7,158 nucleotides of DNA from Patescibacteria group bacterium (GCA_018824765.1 JAHJFW010000022.1:1-7158); one strand, 5' to 3'; shown: positions 1-6,221, counted from the first letter of the stretch. The notes: generated by a model not told the origin, from the letters alone. Numbers and translations: made by a program.

Positions 1-94
1 GCACGCCGGCGGACAGCAATAATTTGGCTACCGCACTCATATTTATCCCTCCAACGCCTATCAAATGCGCGCTTTTCAATTTTTTTAAATCCAT
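1..94 (-). CDS. murC: UDP-N-acetylmuramate--L-alanine ligase, N-terminal fragment
   Basis: Only the first 31 codons are in the window; the gene runs off the left edge. The translation begins MDLKKLKSAHLIGVGG and continues INMSAVAKLLLSAGV. This matches the start of MurC, where a short basic lead is followed by the Rossmann-like HxIGxGGxxMS loop and a helix ending before the VSGSD segment. MurC is cytoplasmic and adds L-alanine to UDP-MurNAc with ATP in peptidoglycan synthesis. Other Mur ligases lack this exact GGxxMS start; Mpl shares it, so Mpl is the main alternative. No Shine-Dalgarno is visible before the ATG. The gene follows the terminator of the upstream minus-strand gene by about 30 bases, so it probably has its own weak promoter; a poor -10 (TAATCT, 105-110) would give an almost leaderless start. 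Confidence 0.8.
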   Translation of the reverse strand, partial: MDLKKLKSAHLIGVGGINMSAVAKLLLSAGV

Positions 95-120
95 AGATTG
101 TTAGAGATTACGCTAAAAAC

Positions 121-165
121 ACAAAAAGAAAAACCCCATCTGCCGCATGTATGCCGCAAATGGGG
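121..165 (-). terminator. Rho-independent terminator of the 445-residue orphan gene
   Basis: On the minus strand a 15-pair stem with two mismatches (arms 151-165 and 134-148, CCCCAT/ATGGGG at the base, loop of two unpaired bases or slightly more) is followed directly by TTTTTCTTTTTG. It starts 7 bases after the TGA at 172-174. Position, strand and T-run all fit an intrinsic terminator, which would separate this gene from murC. Confidence 0.8.
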
Positions 166-171
166 CACCGT

Positions 172-1509
172 TCATCCGTAAATGAACGGCAAAGAAGTTT
201 GCGAATCTTGGACGATTGGCGTGTGCCGCTTTTTCCGGCCGCACTTCACTTCCGTCACCGAGCAAGTTCCCTTGTCGAAAAGAAGGTACTGATCCGGCCG
301 CTCCGGATCCAGTTTACGGATCGGGAGCCGCTTTTTCGCTTGTCCGTGAAAATGTAGCTTGAGTTGTATCATGCGCTTGCATTTGGCGCGCTTCGGCCGC
401 CAATTGCGCATTGCCGGAGTGAGCTCGATGAGCGTTTCCCGGTGCACGCGGCGATTCCGCGGCGGGAAATTGAAGAGCTCTTTTTCTCCTTCGAAAAGGA
501 GCGGGGTCAGCGCGTATTGTCCGTCGTCGCATCCGGGCTCATATAGCCGCCACCAGTTTTTGTCCGGAAACGCGGATTTTTTCGGCCGCACAACCGGCAC
601 TTTCAGCGCTTCTTTGCGTAGCGCGTCACGCGACACAGTGTCCGGCAGAGATTTGAGCTGGATGACTCTGCTCCACTCGCTTTCGCTGAGCGCAACGTAC
701 CTGTCATAGCCCAATACGCCGAACGTCCCTTGGACGCGCATACGAAACAGGTCGATTGCTCTCTGCCAGCAATTTGCCTTGATGCCGGCAATGGACGTGG
801 CGGTTTTGAGCAGCTCGCCTTCGTGCACGCCGCGCAATTCGGCTGCGGGATTTCCGACTCGCGCCCTTTTCAATGCCGCGTGCGCCGCGTATCGCCTGTT
901 GCGAAAATCGTCCAGATCGACGATTTTATACGTCCGCCACGGCGTGACGCACCCGTCTGGCAGCAGCCGCTGTTTCTTTCCGGCAGAGCGGTCGAGTTCG
1001 TGGGCCTCGCGCAAAGCGCGCGCCCGCATCTGCTCCATGGTCTCCTCGCGGGGGTTGAACGTCGTGCACAGGTGCTCGAGTATGCCTTCGCCGAACAGCT
1101 CAAACATCTTGCGACGCACGGCTGCAATGTTCCAATCAATGGCCGCCTGCCCGCGCAGAAATCCGAGCACTCGCCGCTCAATCGCAACGAATCGCACTCT
1201 TTCCCTGCAAAACTTCCTCGAGAACGGCTGACCGTTCTTTTTCAACAGATTCAACGCGGCCCAGCTCCCTCCGTTGGACGCGTACAGACGCGCCTGACGC
1301 TCGGTGTATGCGCCAAGGGCAGAGCTGACGCATACCCGCGCCTCAAGCTGATACAAGCATTTACCGTCGTGGTCGGACGGAAGAATGCCTTTTGCACGGC
1401 CTTCTCTCATGAGCCGCGCGAACAGCTCTGTGTCGATAATCGTCCAATTCTTGCGCGCCTTTTTCGTCTTGCCCGAGGGCATGACGATACTGCTCTGGCT
1501 GAAAGGCAT
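172..1509 (-). CDS. Basic protein of unknown function, 445 residues
   Basis: I do not recognise this family. The start is the ATG at 1507-1509, because GGAGGG lies 5 bases upstream; the frame can be extended 10 codons to a TTG at 1539, but that TTG is inside a TTGACA-like string and has no ribosome site. The protein is rich in Arg and Lys throughout, with no signal peptide or membrane segment. The N-terminal 45 residues look like a basic lead, residues 50-260 look mainly helical, and residues 310-445 look more strand-rich. Near the C-terminus RPD (404-406) is followed by TEVK (419-422) inside a predicted strand, a spacing like PD-(D/E)xK nucleases, but only 23 residues follow, short for that fold. 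It has its own promoter and terminator, so it is probably a single-gene unit. The coding sequence is visibly GC-richer than its neighbours, which may point to transfer. A 326-codon frame on the other strand is an antisense shadow. Confidence 0.75.
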   Translation of the reverse strand: MPFSQSSIVMPSGKTKKARKNWTIIDTELFARLMREGRAKGILPSDHDGKCLYQLEARVCVSSALGAYTERQARLYASNGGSWAALNLLKKNGQPFSRKFCRERVRFVAIERRVLGFLRGQAAIDWNIAAVRRKMFELFGEGILEHLCTTFNPREETMEQMRARALREAHELDRSAGKKQRLLPDGCVTPWRTYKIVDLDDFRNRRYAAHAALKRARVGNPAAELRGVHEGELLKTATSIAGIKANCWQRAIDLFRMRVQGTFGVLGYDRYVALSESEWSRVIQLKSLPDTVSRDALRKEALKVPVVRPKKSAFPDKNWWRLYEPGCDDGQYALTPLLFEGEKELFNFPPRNRRVHRETLIELTPAMRNWRPKRAKCKRMIQLKLHFHGQAKKRLPIRKLDPERPDQYLLFDKGTCSVTEVKCGRKKRHTPIVQDSQTSLPFIYG

Positions 1510-1514
1510 ATCCG

Positions 1515-1520
1515 CCCTCC
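1515..1520 (-). promoter_or_regulatory. Ribosome binding site that fixes the orphan gene start
   Basis: GGAGGG on the minus strand, 5 bases before the ATG at 1507-1509. This is the strongest Shine-Dalgarno in the window and selects this ATG over the TTG ten codons upstream. Confidence 0.75.
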
Positions 1521-1551
1521 GAAATCGTTGGTGTGTCAAAGTTCTGCCAAG

Positions 1552-1580
1552 GTTTTATCGCATTTTCACTTGATTGTCAA
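1552..1580 (-). promoter_or_regulatory. Sigma70-type promoter for the orphan gene
   Basis: Minus strand: a perfect TTGACA (-35, 1575-1580), a 17-base spacer, then TAAAAC (-10, 1552-1557, four of six to consensus). Transcription would start near 1545 and give a leader of about 36 bases that includes the GGAGGG site. A second TTGACA at 1534-1539 has no usable -10 at the right distance. Confidence 0.5.
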
Positions 1581-1594
1581 CCATTTTTTACACC

Positions 1595-1637
1595 GGTGCC
1601 AGGCACCTTGGTGCCAGGCACCTTGGTGCCAGGCACC
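1595..1637. repeat. Three tandem copies of palindrome GGTGCCAGGCACC
   Basis: Exact copies lie at 1595-1607, 1610-1622 and 1625-1637, with a 15-base period and a TT spacer. Each is a perfect odd-length palindrome (GGTGCC, A, GGCACC). The array sits between the divergent promoters of the orphan gene and glyA, 14 bases upstream of the orphan -35 box. From memory, this 13-mer and its complement GGTGCCTGGCACC turn up as dispersed intergenic repeats in many unrelated bacteria, so a REP-like repeat is more likely than an operator. Both roles remain possible. Confidence 0.9.
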
Positions 1638-1671
1638 AATAACTGGGCTTTGCTCCAAATACCATTTTAAA

Positions 1672-1700
1672 TTGCAAAAACCGCGCTTCGCGCTTATGAT
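1672..1700 (+). promoter_or_regulatory. Promoter for glyA-folD, placed for a leaderless mRNA
   Basis: TTGCAA (-35, 1672-1677), a 17-base spacer, then TATGAT (-10, 1695-1700, five of six to consensus). A start site 6-7 bases after the -10 falls at 1706-1707, on or next to the A of the glyA ATG. The spacer contains a short GCGC-TTC-GCGC inverted repeat (1683-1693), which might be an operator or chance. Confidence 0.55.
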
Positions 1701-1706
1701 ACCGTC

Positions 1707-3068
1707 ATGATTTCACATACCCACCTCCAACAAACAGATCCGGACGTTGCCGCGCTTATCGCTGAAGAAGATGAACGCCAGCGTTCCGGGCTTGAGCTGA
1801 TTCCGTCGGAAAATCACACTTCGCCGGCTGTTCTTGAGGCTTTGGCCACGACATTTTCGGATAAATATGCGGAAGGATATCCCGGCCGCCGCTACTACAC
1901 AGGAAACATCGTGGCGGACAAACTGGAAACTCTGGTGCAGGAGCGCGCAAAAAAATTGTTCGGCGTGCCCTATGCGAATGTTCAGCCGTACTCCGGAAGT
2001 CCGGCAAATCTCGCGGTCTATTCCGCCCTATGCGAGCCGCACGATCCGATAATGGGCCTGAACCTACTTGACGGCGGGCATCTGACGCACGGCTGGAAGT
2101 TCAGCATGACTTCGAAATTTTGGACCAGTCATCCGTATCATCTTAAAACCGACGGCTCGTTTGATTTTGATGAAATCCGCGCGCTTGCCAATGAACACAA
2201 GCCAAAACTGATCTGGTGCGGCGGCACTGCTGTTCCGCGTGCAATTCCGTTTGCGCGGTTTGCGGAAATCGCGGAAGAAGTCGGCGCATATCTTGTAGCT
2301 GATATTTCACACATCGCCGGATTGATCGTCGGCGGACAACACGAAAGCCCCGCGCCTTACGCGCACGTCATCACAACGACCACGCATAAGACTCTTCGCG
2401 GGCCGCGCGGCGCATTGATCATGGTTACTGAAAAAGGTCTGGCAAAAAATCCGGAGCTCGGGTCTAAAATCGACAAGGCGATAATCCCCGGACTTCAAGG
2501 AGGCCCGCACCTCAACACTATCGCCGCAATCGGCGTGGCATTGCATGAAGCCGAACTGCCAACATTTTCAGACTACGCGGCAAGAATCGTGCAAAATGCA
2601 AAAACGCTCGCTGATGCACTGCTGAAGCGCGGCTTTACGCTCATTTCCGGAGGCACGGACAACCATCTCCTTCTTCTGGATCTAACCCCGACAGGGATCG
2701 GCCGCGGTAAATTTTTCCATCTGGCACTTGAACGAATCGGTCTCTATGCCAATATGAACACTGTCCCCGGCGATACGAGTTCCCCGTTTTATCCAAGCGG
2801 GCTACGAATTGGAACGCCGGCTGCGACCACCAGAGGAATGGGCGCGAACGAAATGGAGATGATTGCGGATTGGATCGCGCGAGTTGCCGAACACATAAAA
2901 AACGAGCAGTTGCCGTCGGACAAAGAACAACGCACTGCCGCGATCAATAAATTCGCGCAAACGCTGGCGGCTGATCCGTTTTACGAGACGCTTCGTAAAG
3001 AGGTTGAGGATATGTGCGTAAAATTCCTAATTCCCGCCCTTGCCGAAAACAACACACAATTCGCATGA
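1707..3068 (+). CDS. glyA: Serine hydroxymethyltransferase (eukaryote-like variant)
   Basis: This cytoplasmic, PLP-dependent enzyme interconverts serine plus tetrahydrofolate with glycine plus 5,10-methylene-tetrahydrofolate. It has 453 residues, against about 417 in E. coli. Visible landmarks are ELIPSEN (30-36), KYAEGYPGRRYYTG with the catalytic Glu56, SGSPAN (96-101), DGGHLTHG (122-129), Asp199 and His202 of the cofactor site, TTTTHK with the PLP lysine Lys228, and Arg367 in SGLRIGTPA for the substrate carboxylate. SGSPAN and DGGHLTHG resemble eukaryotic SHMT more than E. coli GlyA (SGSQAN, HGGHLTHG). Several usual positions differ: GPRGA instead of GPRGG, GGTAV instead of GGSAY, and NMNTVP instead of NKNTIP, so this is a divergent branch with an intact active site. 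No Shine-Dalgarno precedes the ATG, which fits the leaderless promoter. The TGA overlaps the folD ATG (ATGA). Confidence 0.95.
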   Translation: MISHTHLQQTDPDVAALIAEEDERQRSGLELIPSENHTSPAVLEALATTFSDKYAEGYPGRRYYTGNIVADKLETLVQERAKKLFGVPYANVQPYSGSPANLAVYSALCEPHDPIMGLNLLDGGHLTHGWKFSMTSKFWTSHPYHLKTDGSFDFDEIRALANEHKPKLIWCGGTAVPRAIPFARFAEIAEEVGAYLVADISHIAGLIVGGQHESPAPYAHVITTTTHKTLRGPRGALIMVTEKGLAKNPELGSKIDKAIIPGLQGGPHLNTIAAIGVALHEAELPTFSDYAARIVQNAKTLADALLKRGFTLISGGTDNHLLLLDLTPTGIGRGKFFHLALERIGLYANMNTVPGDTSSPFYPSGLRIGTPAATTRGMGANEMEMIADWIARVAEHIKNEQLPSDKEQRTAAINKFAQTLAADPFYETLRKEVEDMCVKFLIPALAENNTQFA

Positions 3069-3934
3069 ATCTCATTGACGGAAAAGCGCTTGCGGCCGAT
3101 ATCCGCGAGCAGGTGAAGCGCGAAATTACCGAGCTTGGACTGCACCCGAAGCTCGGAGTTTTATTGGTCGGAGATGACCCTTCGTCGCATATCTATGTGA
3201 ATTTGAAAGAAAAGGCGGCTAAAGAAGCGGGAATTGAAACTGACATCCGCCGCCTGCTGGCAGATACGTCGGATGAAGAATTGAAAAATATTATCGAGGA
3301 TTGGAATGACGACGAAAAAGTGGATGCGATTTTGATTCAAATCCCGCTTCCTGCCGGGCATGATACTGACGCGCTTATCGCAACCATGGATCCTCGAAAA
3401 GACGTGGACGGTTTCCATCCGCAAAATTTAGCGGCTATCAACAGTGGGCAAAGCGAAATTTTTCCGCCGGTCCATGAAAGCATTCTGCATTTGATTGCCG
3501 CGACTGGCGTTGATCTACGTAATGCAAAAGCGCTGATTATTTCAAATTCTGATATTTTCGCGGATCCGCTCACGCGTCTGCTCTCCCGTGCCGGAAGTAC
3601 TGTCGATCGCGTCCGGCCGGATGACTTTGTGAATGAAGATGGGAAAGAGGCGGACGTTATCGTTATCGCCATCGGCAGGGCCGGTTTTTTGAAAAGTAAT
3701 GCGATCAAACCCGGCGCCTGCGTGATTGACGTCGGCACGAACCGACCGCCGAACGGCAAGGTCGTTGGCGACGTCGACGCGGAAAGCGTCAAGGATCTCC
3801 CGGGCTGGCTCTCCCCTGTCCCCGGCGGCGTCGGCCCGCTCACTGTTGCACTGTTATTGCAAAACACGGTTAAGCTGGCGAAGAAAAATAAAGGGGGGTC
3901 AAATTTTCAATTTCCAATTTACAATTTACAATGA
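3065..3934 (+). CDS. folD: Divergent methylene-THF dehydrogenase / methenyl-THF cyclohydrolase
   Basis: FolD oxidises 5,10-methylene-THF with NAD(P)+ and hydrolyses the product to 10-formyl-THF, using the one-carbon unit made by GlyA. The start is the ATG at 3065, which shares ATGA with the glyA stop and gives the usual family N-terminus (MNLIDGKALA). It has 289 residues. The folate half is well kept: LLVGDDPSS (33-41), Tyr44 and the catalytic Lys48 in YVNLK, Gln92 in IQIPLP, and Asp115 in KDVDGF. The C-terminal SPVPGGVGPLTVALLLQNT (250-268) is also typical. Two signatures are altered: the PCTPxG segment reads PPVHES (134-139), and the cofactor loop usually written GRSxxVGxP reads SNSDIFADP (160-168). 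Cofactor choice or dehydrogenase activity may therefore differ. About 15 C-terminal residues (NKGGSNFQFPIYNLQ) extend past the family end and are encoded by the inverted repeat that begins at 3893. Confidence 0.92.
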   Translation: MNLIDGKALAADIREQVKREITELGLHPKLGVLLVGDDPSSHIYVNLKEKAAKEAGIETDIRRLLADTSDEELKNIIEDWNDDEKVDAILIQIPLPAGHDTDALIATMDPRKDVDGFHPQNLAAINSGQSEIFPPVHESILHLIAATGVDLRNAKALIISNSDIFADPLTRLLSRAGSTVDRVRPDDFVNEDGKEADVIVIAIGRAGFLKSNAIKPGACVIDVGTNRPPNGKVVGDVDAESVKDLPGWLSPVPGGVGPLTVALLLQNTVKLAKKNKGGSNFQFPIYNLQ

Positions 3935-4215
3935 GTGAAAGACGAGATGGGGATGCAAATTGTCAATATTCAATTTTTAATTTCCAACGAAGGAAACGGA
4001 TCGTAAGTTTGATTTGTTGGAGCGAACCTCAATTTTTGCTGAGGAGTGTGTTGAATTTTGTAATGTCATCCCAGCGAAGGCTGGGATCCATCGGAAATAG
4101 GATGGATTCCTGCCTTCGCAGGAATGACAAGGCTGAGTTAATTTATTCGAAAGTCAATAGACATAAATTCCAATGTTTGAAAATTGTAAATTGTAAATTG
4201 AATATTTATCCCCCC
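3893..4215. repeat. Intergenic element bounded by 40-base inverted repeats
   Basis: The left arm (3893-3932) and right arm (4176-4215, opposite strand) match at 34 of 40 positions. Both begin with GGGGGG and continue with tandem words like CAATTTACAATTT. The left arm encodes the end of FolD, with the folD TGA starting on its last base; the right arm starts directly after the sugar transferase TGA (4216-4218). A third, looser block of the same words lies at 3957-3990, and a 66-base palindrome sits at 4064-4129. A small hairpin (CCTCA/TGAGG, 4027-4044) has no T-run. I see no protein-coding gene here: a 108-codon plus-strand frame is a translation of repeats. It could be a MITE-like element, a shared 3'-end structure for two convergent genes, or repeat build-up between convergent genes. 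Confidence 0.7.
4064..4129. repeat. 66-base palindrome built from two mini-hairpins
   Basis: Arms 4064-4092 and 4101-4129 are inverted repeats with four mismatches in 29 and an 8-base loop. Each arm is also a hairpin of its own: CCCAGC-GAAG-GCTGGG on the left (4070-4085) and TCCTGC-CTTC-GCAGGA on the right (4109-4124). From memory this style (GTCATCCC...GGGAT / ATTCC...GGAATGAC) is widespread as an intergenic REP/MITE-like repeat in many bacteria. It lacks a T-run, so it is not a standard terminator. Confidence 0.9.
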
Positions 4216-5589
4216 TCACGTCCCCTGTCTTCGCAAAACTATGCCGACTGTCTTTAAAATTATCGCCAAGTCTATCAAGATGGAGCGATGTTTAATATAA
4301 AACAAATCGTATTGCAATTTTTTCAAATTATCCTCCAGCGTGCCTGCGTAGGGAAATTTAACTTGTGCCCAACCAGTTAAGCCGGGTCGCGTCAGATGAC
4401 GCAAAGCATAGTACGGCATCTGTCGCGTCAGTTCCTCCACAAATGCCGGTCGCTCCGGACGCGGGCCGATGAGCGACATATCTCCGCGCAAAACATTCCA
4501 AATCTGCGGCAATTCATCCAAACGCGTAGCCCGGATGAATTTACCGACGCGCGTAATTCTCGGGTCTTCTTTTGATGCAAACTGCGGCACGCCCATGGCC
4601 TCGGCATCCTCAACCATGGAACGAAATTTCCAGATGCGGAACAATTTTCCCATTTTACCAACGCGAGTTTGCGAAATCAAAACCGAGCCTTTTGAATCCA
4701 ATTTGATTGCCAGCGCTATAAACGGAAACAGCACAAGCGTAACCAATCCGATCGGTATGGCGAGAATAAAATCCATAACTCTTTTCAGACTCTCATACCA
4801 AGCTTTTTCGCTTTCACGCAGATGTTCGATAAACCAAGTCTGCGTAACGTATTCCAATGGCACGCGTCCGGTCATGGCCTCTTCCAGGCTTGTTCGGTCC
4901 AATAGCGTGACCGGCATGAATAAAGTTTTATACAAAGCATCGCGCAGTCCGGGCGTATCTTCCGGGCGGTTGCCGAGCAAAATCGTCTGTATGCGTTCGT
5001 TGCGGATAATCTCCTCAAGATCCTCCAACGATCCATACCACCTAATATCATCTTCGTTGAAGCGCACATCAGGCGCGGTTTCGAGGATAGCCACCAGTTC
5101 AAAACCCAAAACCGAACCGCCCAGCAACTTTTTTATTTTAGCTGCTTCAAAACCCGTGCCAATAAACAGCAATCTGCTGCGGAAAAGCGCATTCGCGATG
5201 AATCTGTTATACGCCAACCGCCAGCCGTAACCCAAGAGCAGGACAATGGCGAAATATAGGAATAGGTTGGTGCGCGGCGCGATATTGAAAAACGGGATCA
5301 GGTAGAAAAAAGCTAAGGCCACCGCCAAATTGGCCATCATCCCTTCTAAGTAAAGCCGGAAAAACTTGATGCCGTTTTTCAGGTGGTTCAAGTCGTAAAG
5401 GCCTGTAATATAAGAGCTCACCACCCACAAAAAACTTACGATGCTAAAGGGCAGGATATGCGCATTCCAAGCCGTATACTCAACGCCGCCGTAACGCAAA
5501 TAAAGCGTCAAAAGCAAAGCCGCCTGATATATGGCGAGATCCCCGATCACCAATATAAAACGCTTGACGCGTATGCCGATTTTATACAT
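4216..5589 (-). CDS. Polyprenyl-phosphate sugar-1-phosphate transferase (WbaP/PglC type)
   Basis: It moves a sugar-1-phosphate from a UDP-sugar to undecaprenyl phosphate at the inner membrane face, the first step of capsule, exopolysaccharide or O-antigen repeat assembly. It has 457 residues, the usual length of the large, multi-membrane-segment class. Hydrophobic segments lie near 10-31, 45-63, 85-104 and 108-126. A CoA-binding_3-like Rossmann region follows (LLFIGTG, 140-146, to about 250). After a further membrane anchor (270-297) comes the catalytic bacterial sugar transferase domain: QTRVGKMGKLFRIWKFRSM (307-325), TRLDELPQIWN with the Asp358-Glu359 dyad, SLIGPRPERP (372-381) and RPGLTGWAQV (401-410). 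A ribosome site AGGA lies 8 bases before the ATG. The sugar cannot be read from sequence; the upstream epimerase suggests a 4-epimerised UDP-hexose or UDP-HexNAc. The stop abuts the G6-starting inverted repeat at 4215. Confidence 0.93.
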   Translation of the reverse strand: MYKIGIRVKRFILVIGDLAIYQAALLLTLYLRYGGVEYTAWNAHILPFSIVSFLWVVSSYITGLYDLNHLKNGIKFFRLYLEGMMANLAVALAFFYLIPFFNIAPRTNLFLYFAIVLLLGYGWRLAYNRFIANALFRSRLLFIGTGFEAAKIKKLLGGSVLGFELVAILETAPDVRFNEDDIRWYGSLEDLEEIIRNERIQTILLGNRPEDTPGLRDALYKTLFMPVTLLDRTSLEEAMTGRVPLEYVTQTWFIEHLRESEKAWYESLKRVMDFILAIPIGLVTLVLFPFIALAIKLDSKGSVLISQTRVGKMGKLFRIWKFRSMVEDAEAMGVPQFASKEDPRITRVGKFIRATRLDELPQIWNVLRGDMSLIGPRPERPAFVEELTRQMPYYALRHLTRPGLTGWAQVKFPYAGTLEDNLKKLQYDLFYIKHRSILIDLAIILKTVGIVLRRQGT

Positions 5590-5644
5590 CGTTCATATCC
5601 TGCCACAAAGTTTGGGAAAAAGGAATACACGTGAAAGAATAACT

Positions 5645-5668
5645 AAATCCGAATGACTAATGACGAAT
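5645..5668. repeat. Left arm of perfect 24-base inverted repeat
   Basis: Exact reverse complement of 6222-6245. The arm starts AAATCCGAATGAC and contains the stop codon (TAG on the minus strand, 5657-5659) of the four-helix-bundle gene. The match ends abruptly on both sides, and no direct duplication of flanking sequence is visible. Confidence 0.9.
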
Positions 5669-6082
5669 TACGGTCTCGGAAAATTTTCTGAAAATTGAGC
5701 TAAAAATTAAATTTAATTCGCGCGCCTCTGAAGAGAGCGGCCTCGCCTCGTCACGTTTTTCGGGAACGATTGTAATAATCATCCTAAGCCAATAACATGT
5801 TTCTCGAGATTCTTTCCTACAAATTGCAATTTTATACTTAAAATCATTTCGTGATGCGGCATTGTCAGCTTCACAGTAATTCGCACCAACGCTTGTTGCC
5901 GATCTCACTAATTGAGAAATGATGGGTTTGGTTATTACATTAACTGGTAACTTTTTACAAAACAAAAGCGTCCTTTCTGCAAAAATCGCCGTTCTTTCTT
6001 GTAAATCAAAACCATTTTCGCTTCCTTCATTCGTCATTCGGATTTCGGATTTCGTCATTCTGTTAAGAGAACACTCCTTCAT
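5657..6082 (-). CDS. S23/Avd-like four-helix-bundle protein
   Basis: The core (residues about 26-132 of 141) matches the four-helix-bundle family named after proteins encoded in 23S rRNA intervening sequences (TIGR02436/PF05635 type). Diagnostic are QLVRSATSVGANYCEA (57-72), then NDFKYKIAICRKESRETCYWL (79-99, written as the family's F-x-x-x-x-x-I-A-x-x-E-x-x-E-T-x-Y-W-L pattern). Predicted helices lie near 27-46, 50-74, 78-104 and 114-135. The same fold includes Avd, the accessory protein of diversity-generating retroelements, but no reverse transcriptase or variable repeat is seen here. The role of free-standing members is unknown. The start is uncertain: ATGs at 6082, 6058 and 6037 are in frame, none has a well-spaced ribosome site, and residues 1-20 come from repeat sequence (MTKSEIRMTNEG). 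The last residues and the stop come from the inverted-repeat arm at 5645-5668. Confidence 0.8.
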   Translation of the reverse strand: MKECSLNRMTKSEIRMTNEGSENGFDLQERTAIFAERTLLFCKKLPVNVITKPIISQLVRSATSVGANYCEADNAASRNDFKYKIAICRKESRETCYWLRMIITIVPEKRDEARPLSSEARELNLIFSSIFRKFSETVIRH

Positions 6083-6157
6083 TCGTCATTCGGATTTCGG
6101 ATTTCGTCATTCTGTTAAGAGAACACTCCTTCATTCGTCATTCGGATTTCGTCATTC
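6024..6157. repeat. 52-base tandem repeat, two full copies and one partial
   Basis: Copies at 6024-6075 and 6076-6127 are identical; a third, 6128-6157, is partial and lacks one of two internal GGATTTC units. Within each unit the word CATTCGTCATTCGGATTT recurs in shortened form, so the repeat is built from smaller repeats. Further decayed copies of the same words run to about 6250 and make up the gap 6158-6267 before the epimerase gene. On the minus strand each copy carries ATGAAGG, and full copies also AAGGAG, at the 5' end of the S23-like gene. Confidence 0.92.
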
Positions 6158-6221
6158 ATTTGTCAAATTTTCCTTCATTCATCATTGGAATTTCGTCATT
6201 TTTCAAACTTATTTTTCATTC

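Noticed and set aside
1510..1539. TTG start at 1539 for the orphan gene
   Set aside because: It would add ten residues that overlap the GGAGGG ribosome site of the ATG at 1507-1509 and has no site of its own.
730..1710. A 326-codon open frame on the plus strand, opposite the orphan gene
   Set aside because: It lacks a ribosome site, reads through the GGTGCC palindromes as repeated QAPWC, and overlaps the glyA start. The minus-strand gene has promoter, ribosome site and terminator.
3931..4257. A 108-codon plus-strand frame between folD and the sugar transferase gene
   Set aside because: It translates the AT-rich words and the 66-base palindrome (QRRLGS, CLRRND), a known type of spurious repeat-derived protein, and runs into the convergent gene.
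6024..6157. CRISPR array
   Set aside because: The 52-base units are directly adjacent with no unique spacers, and no cas gene is nearby.
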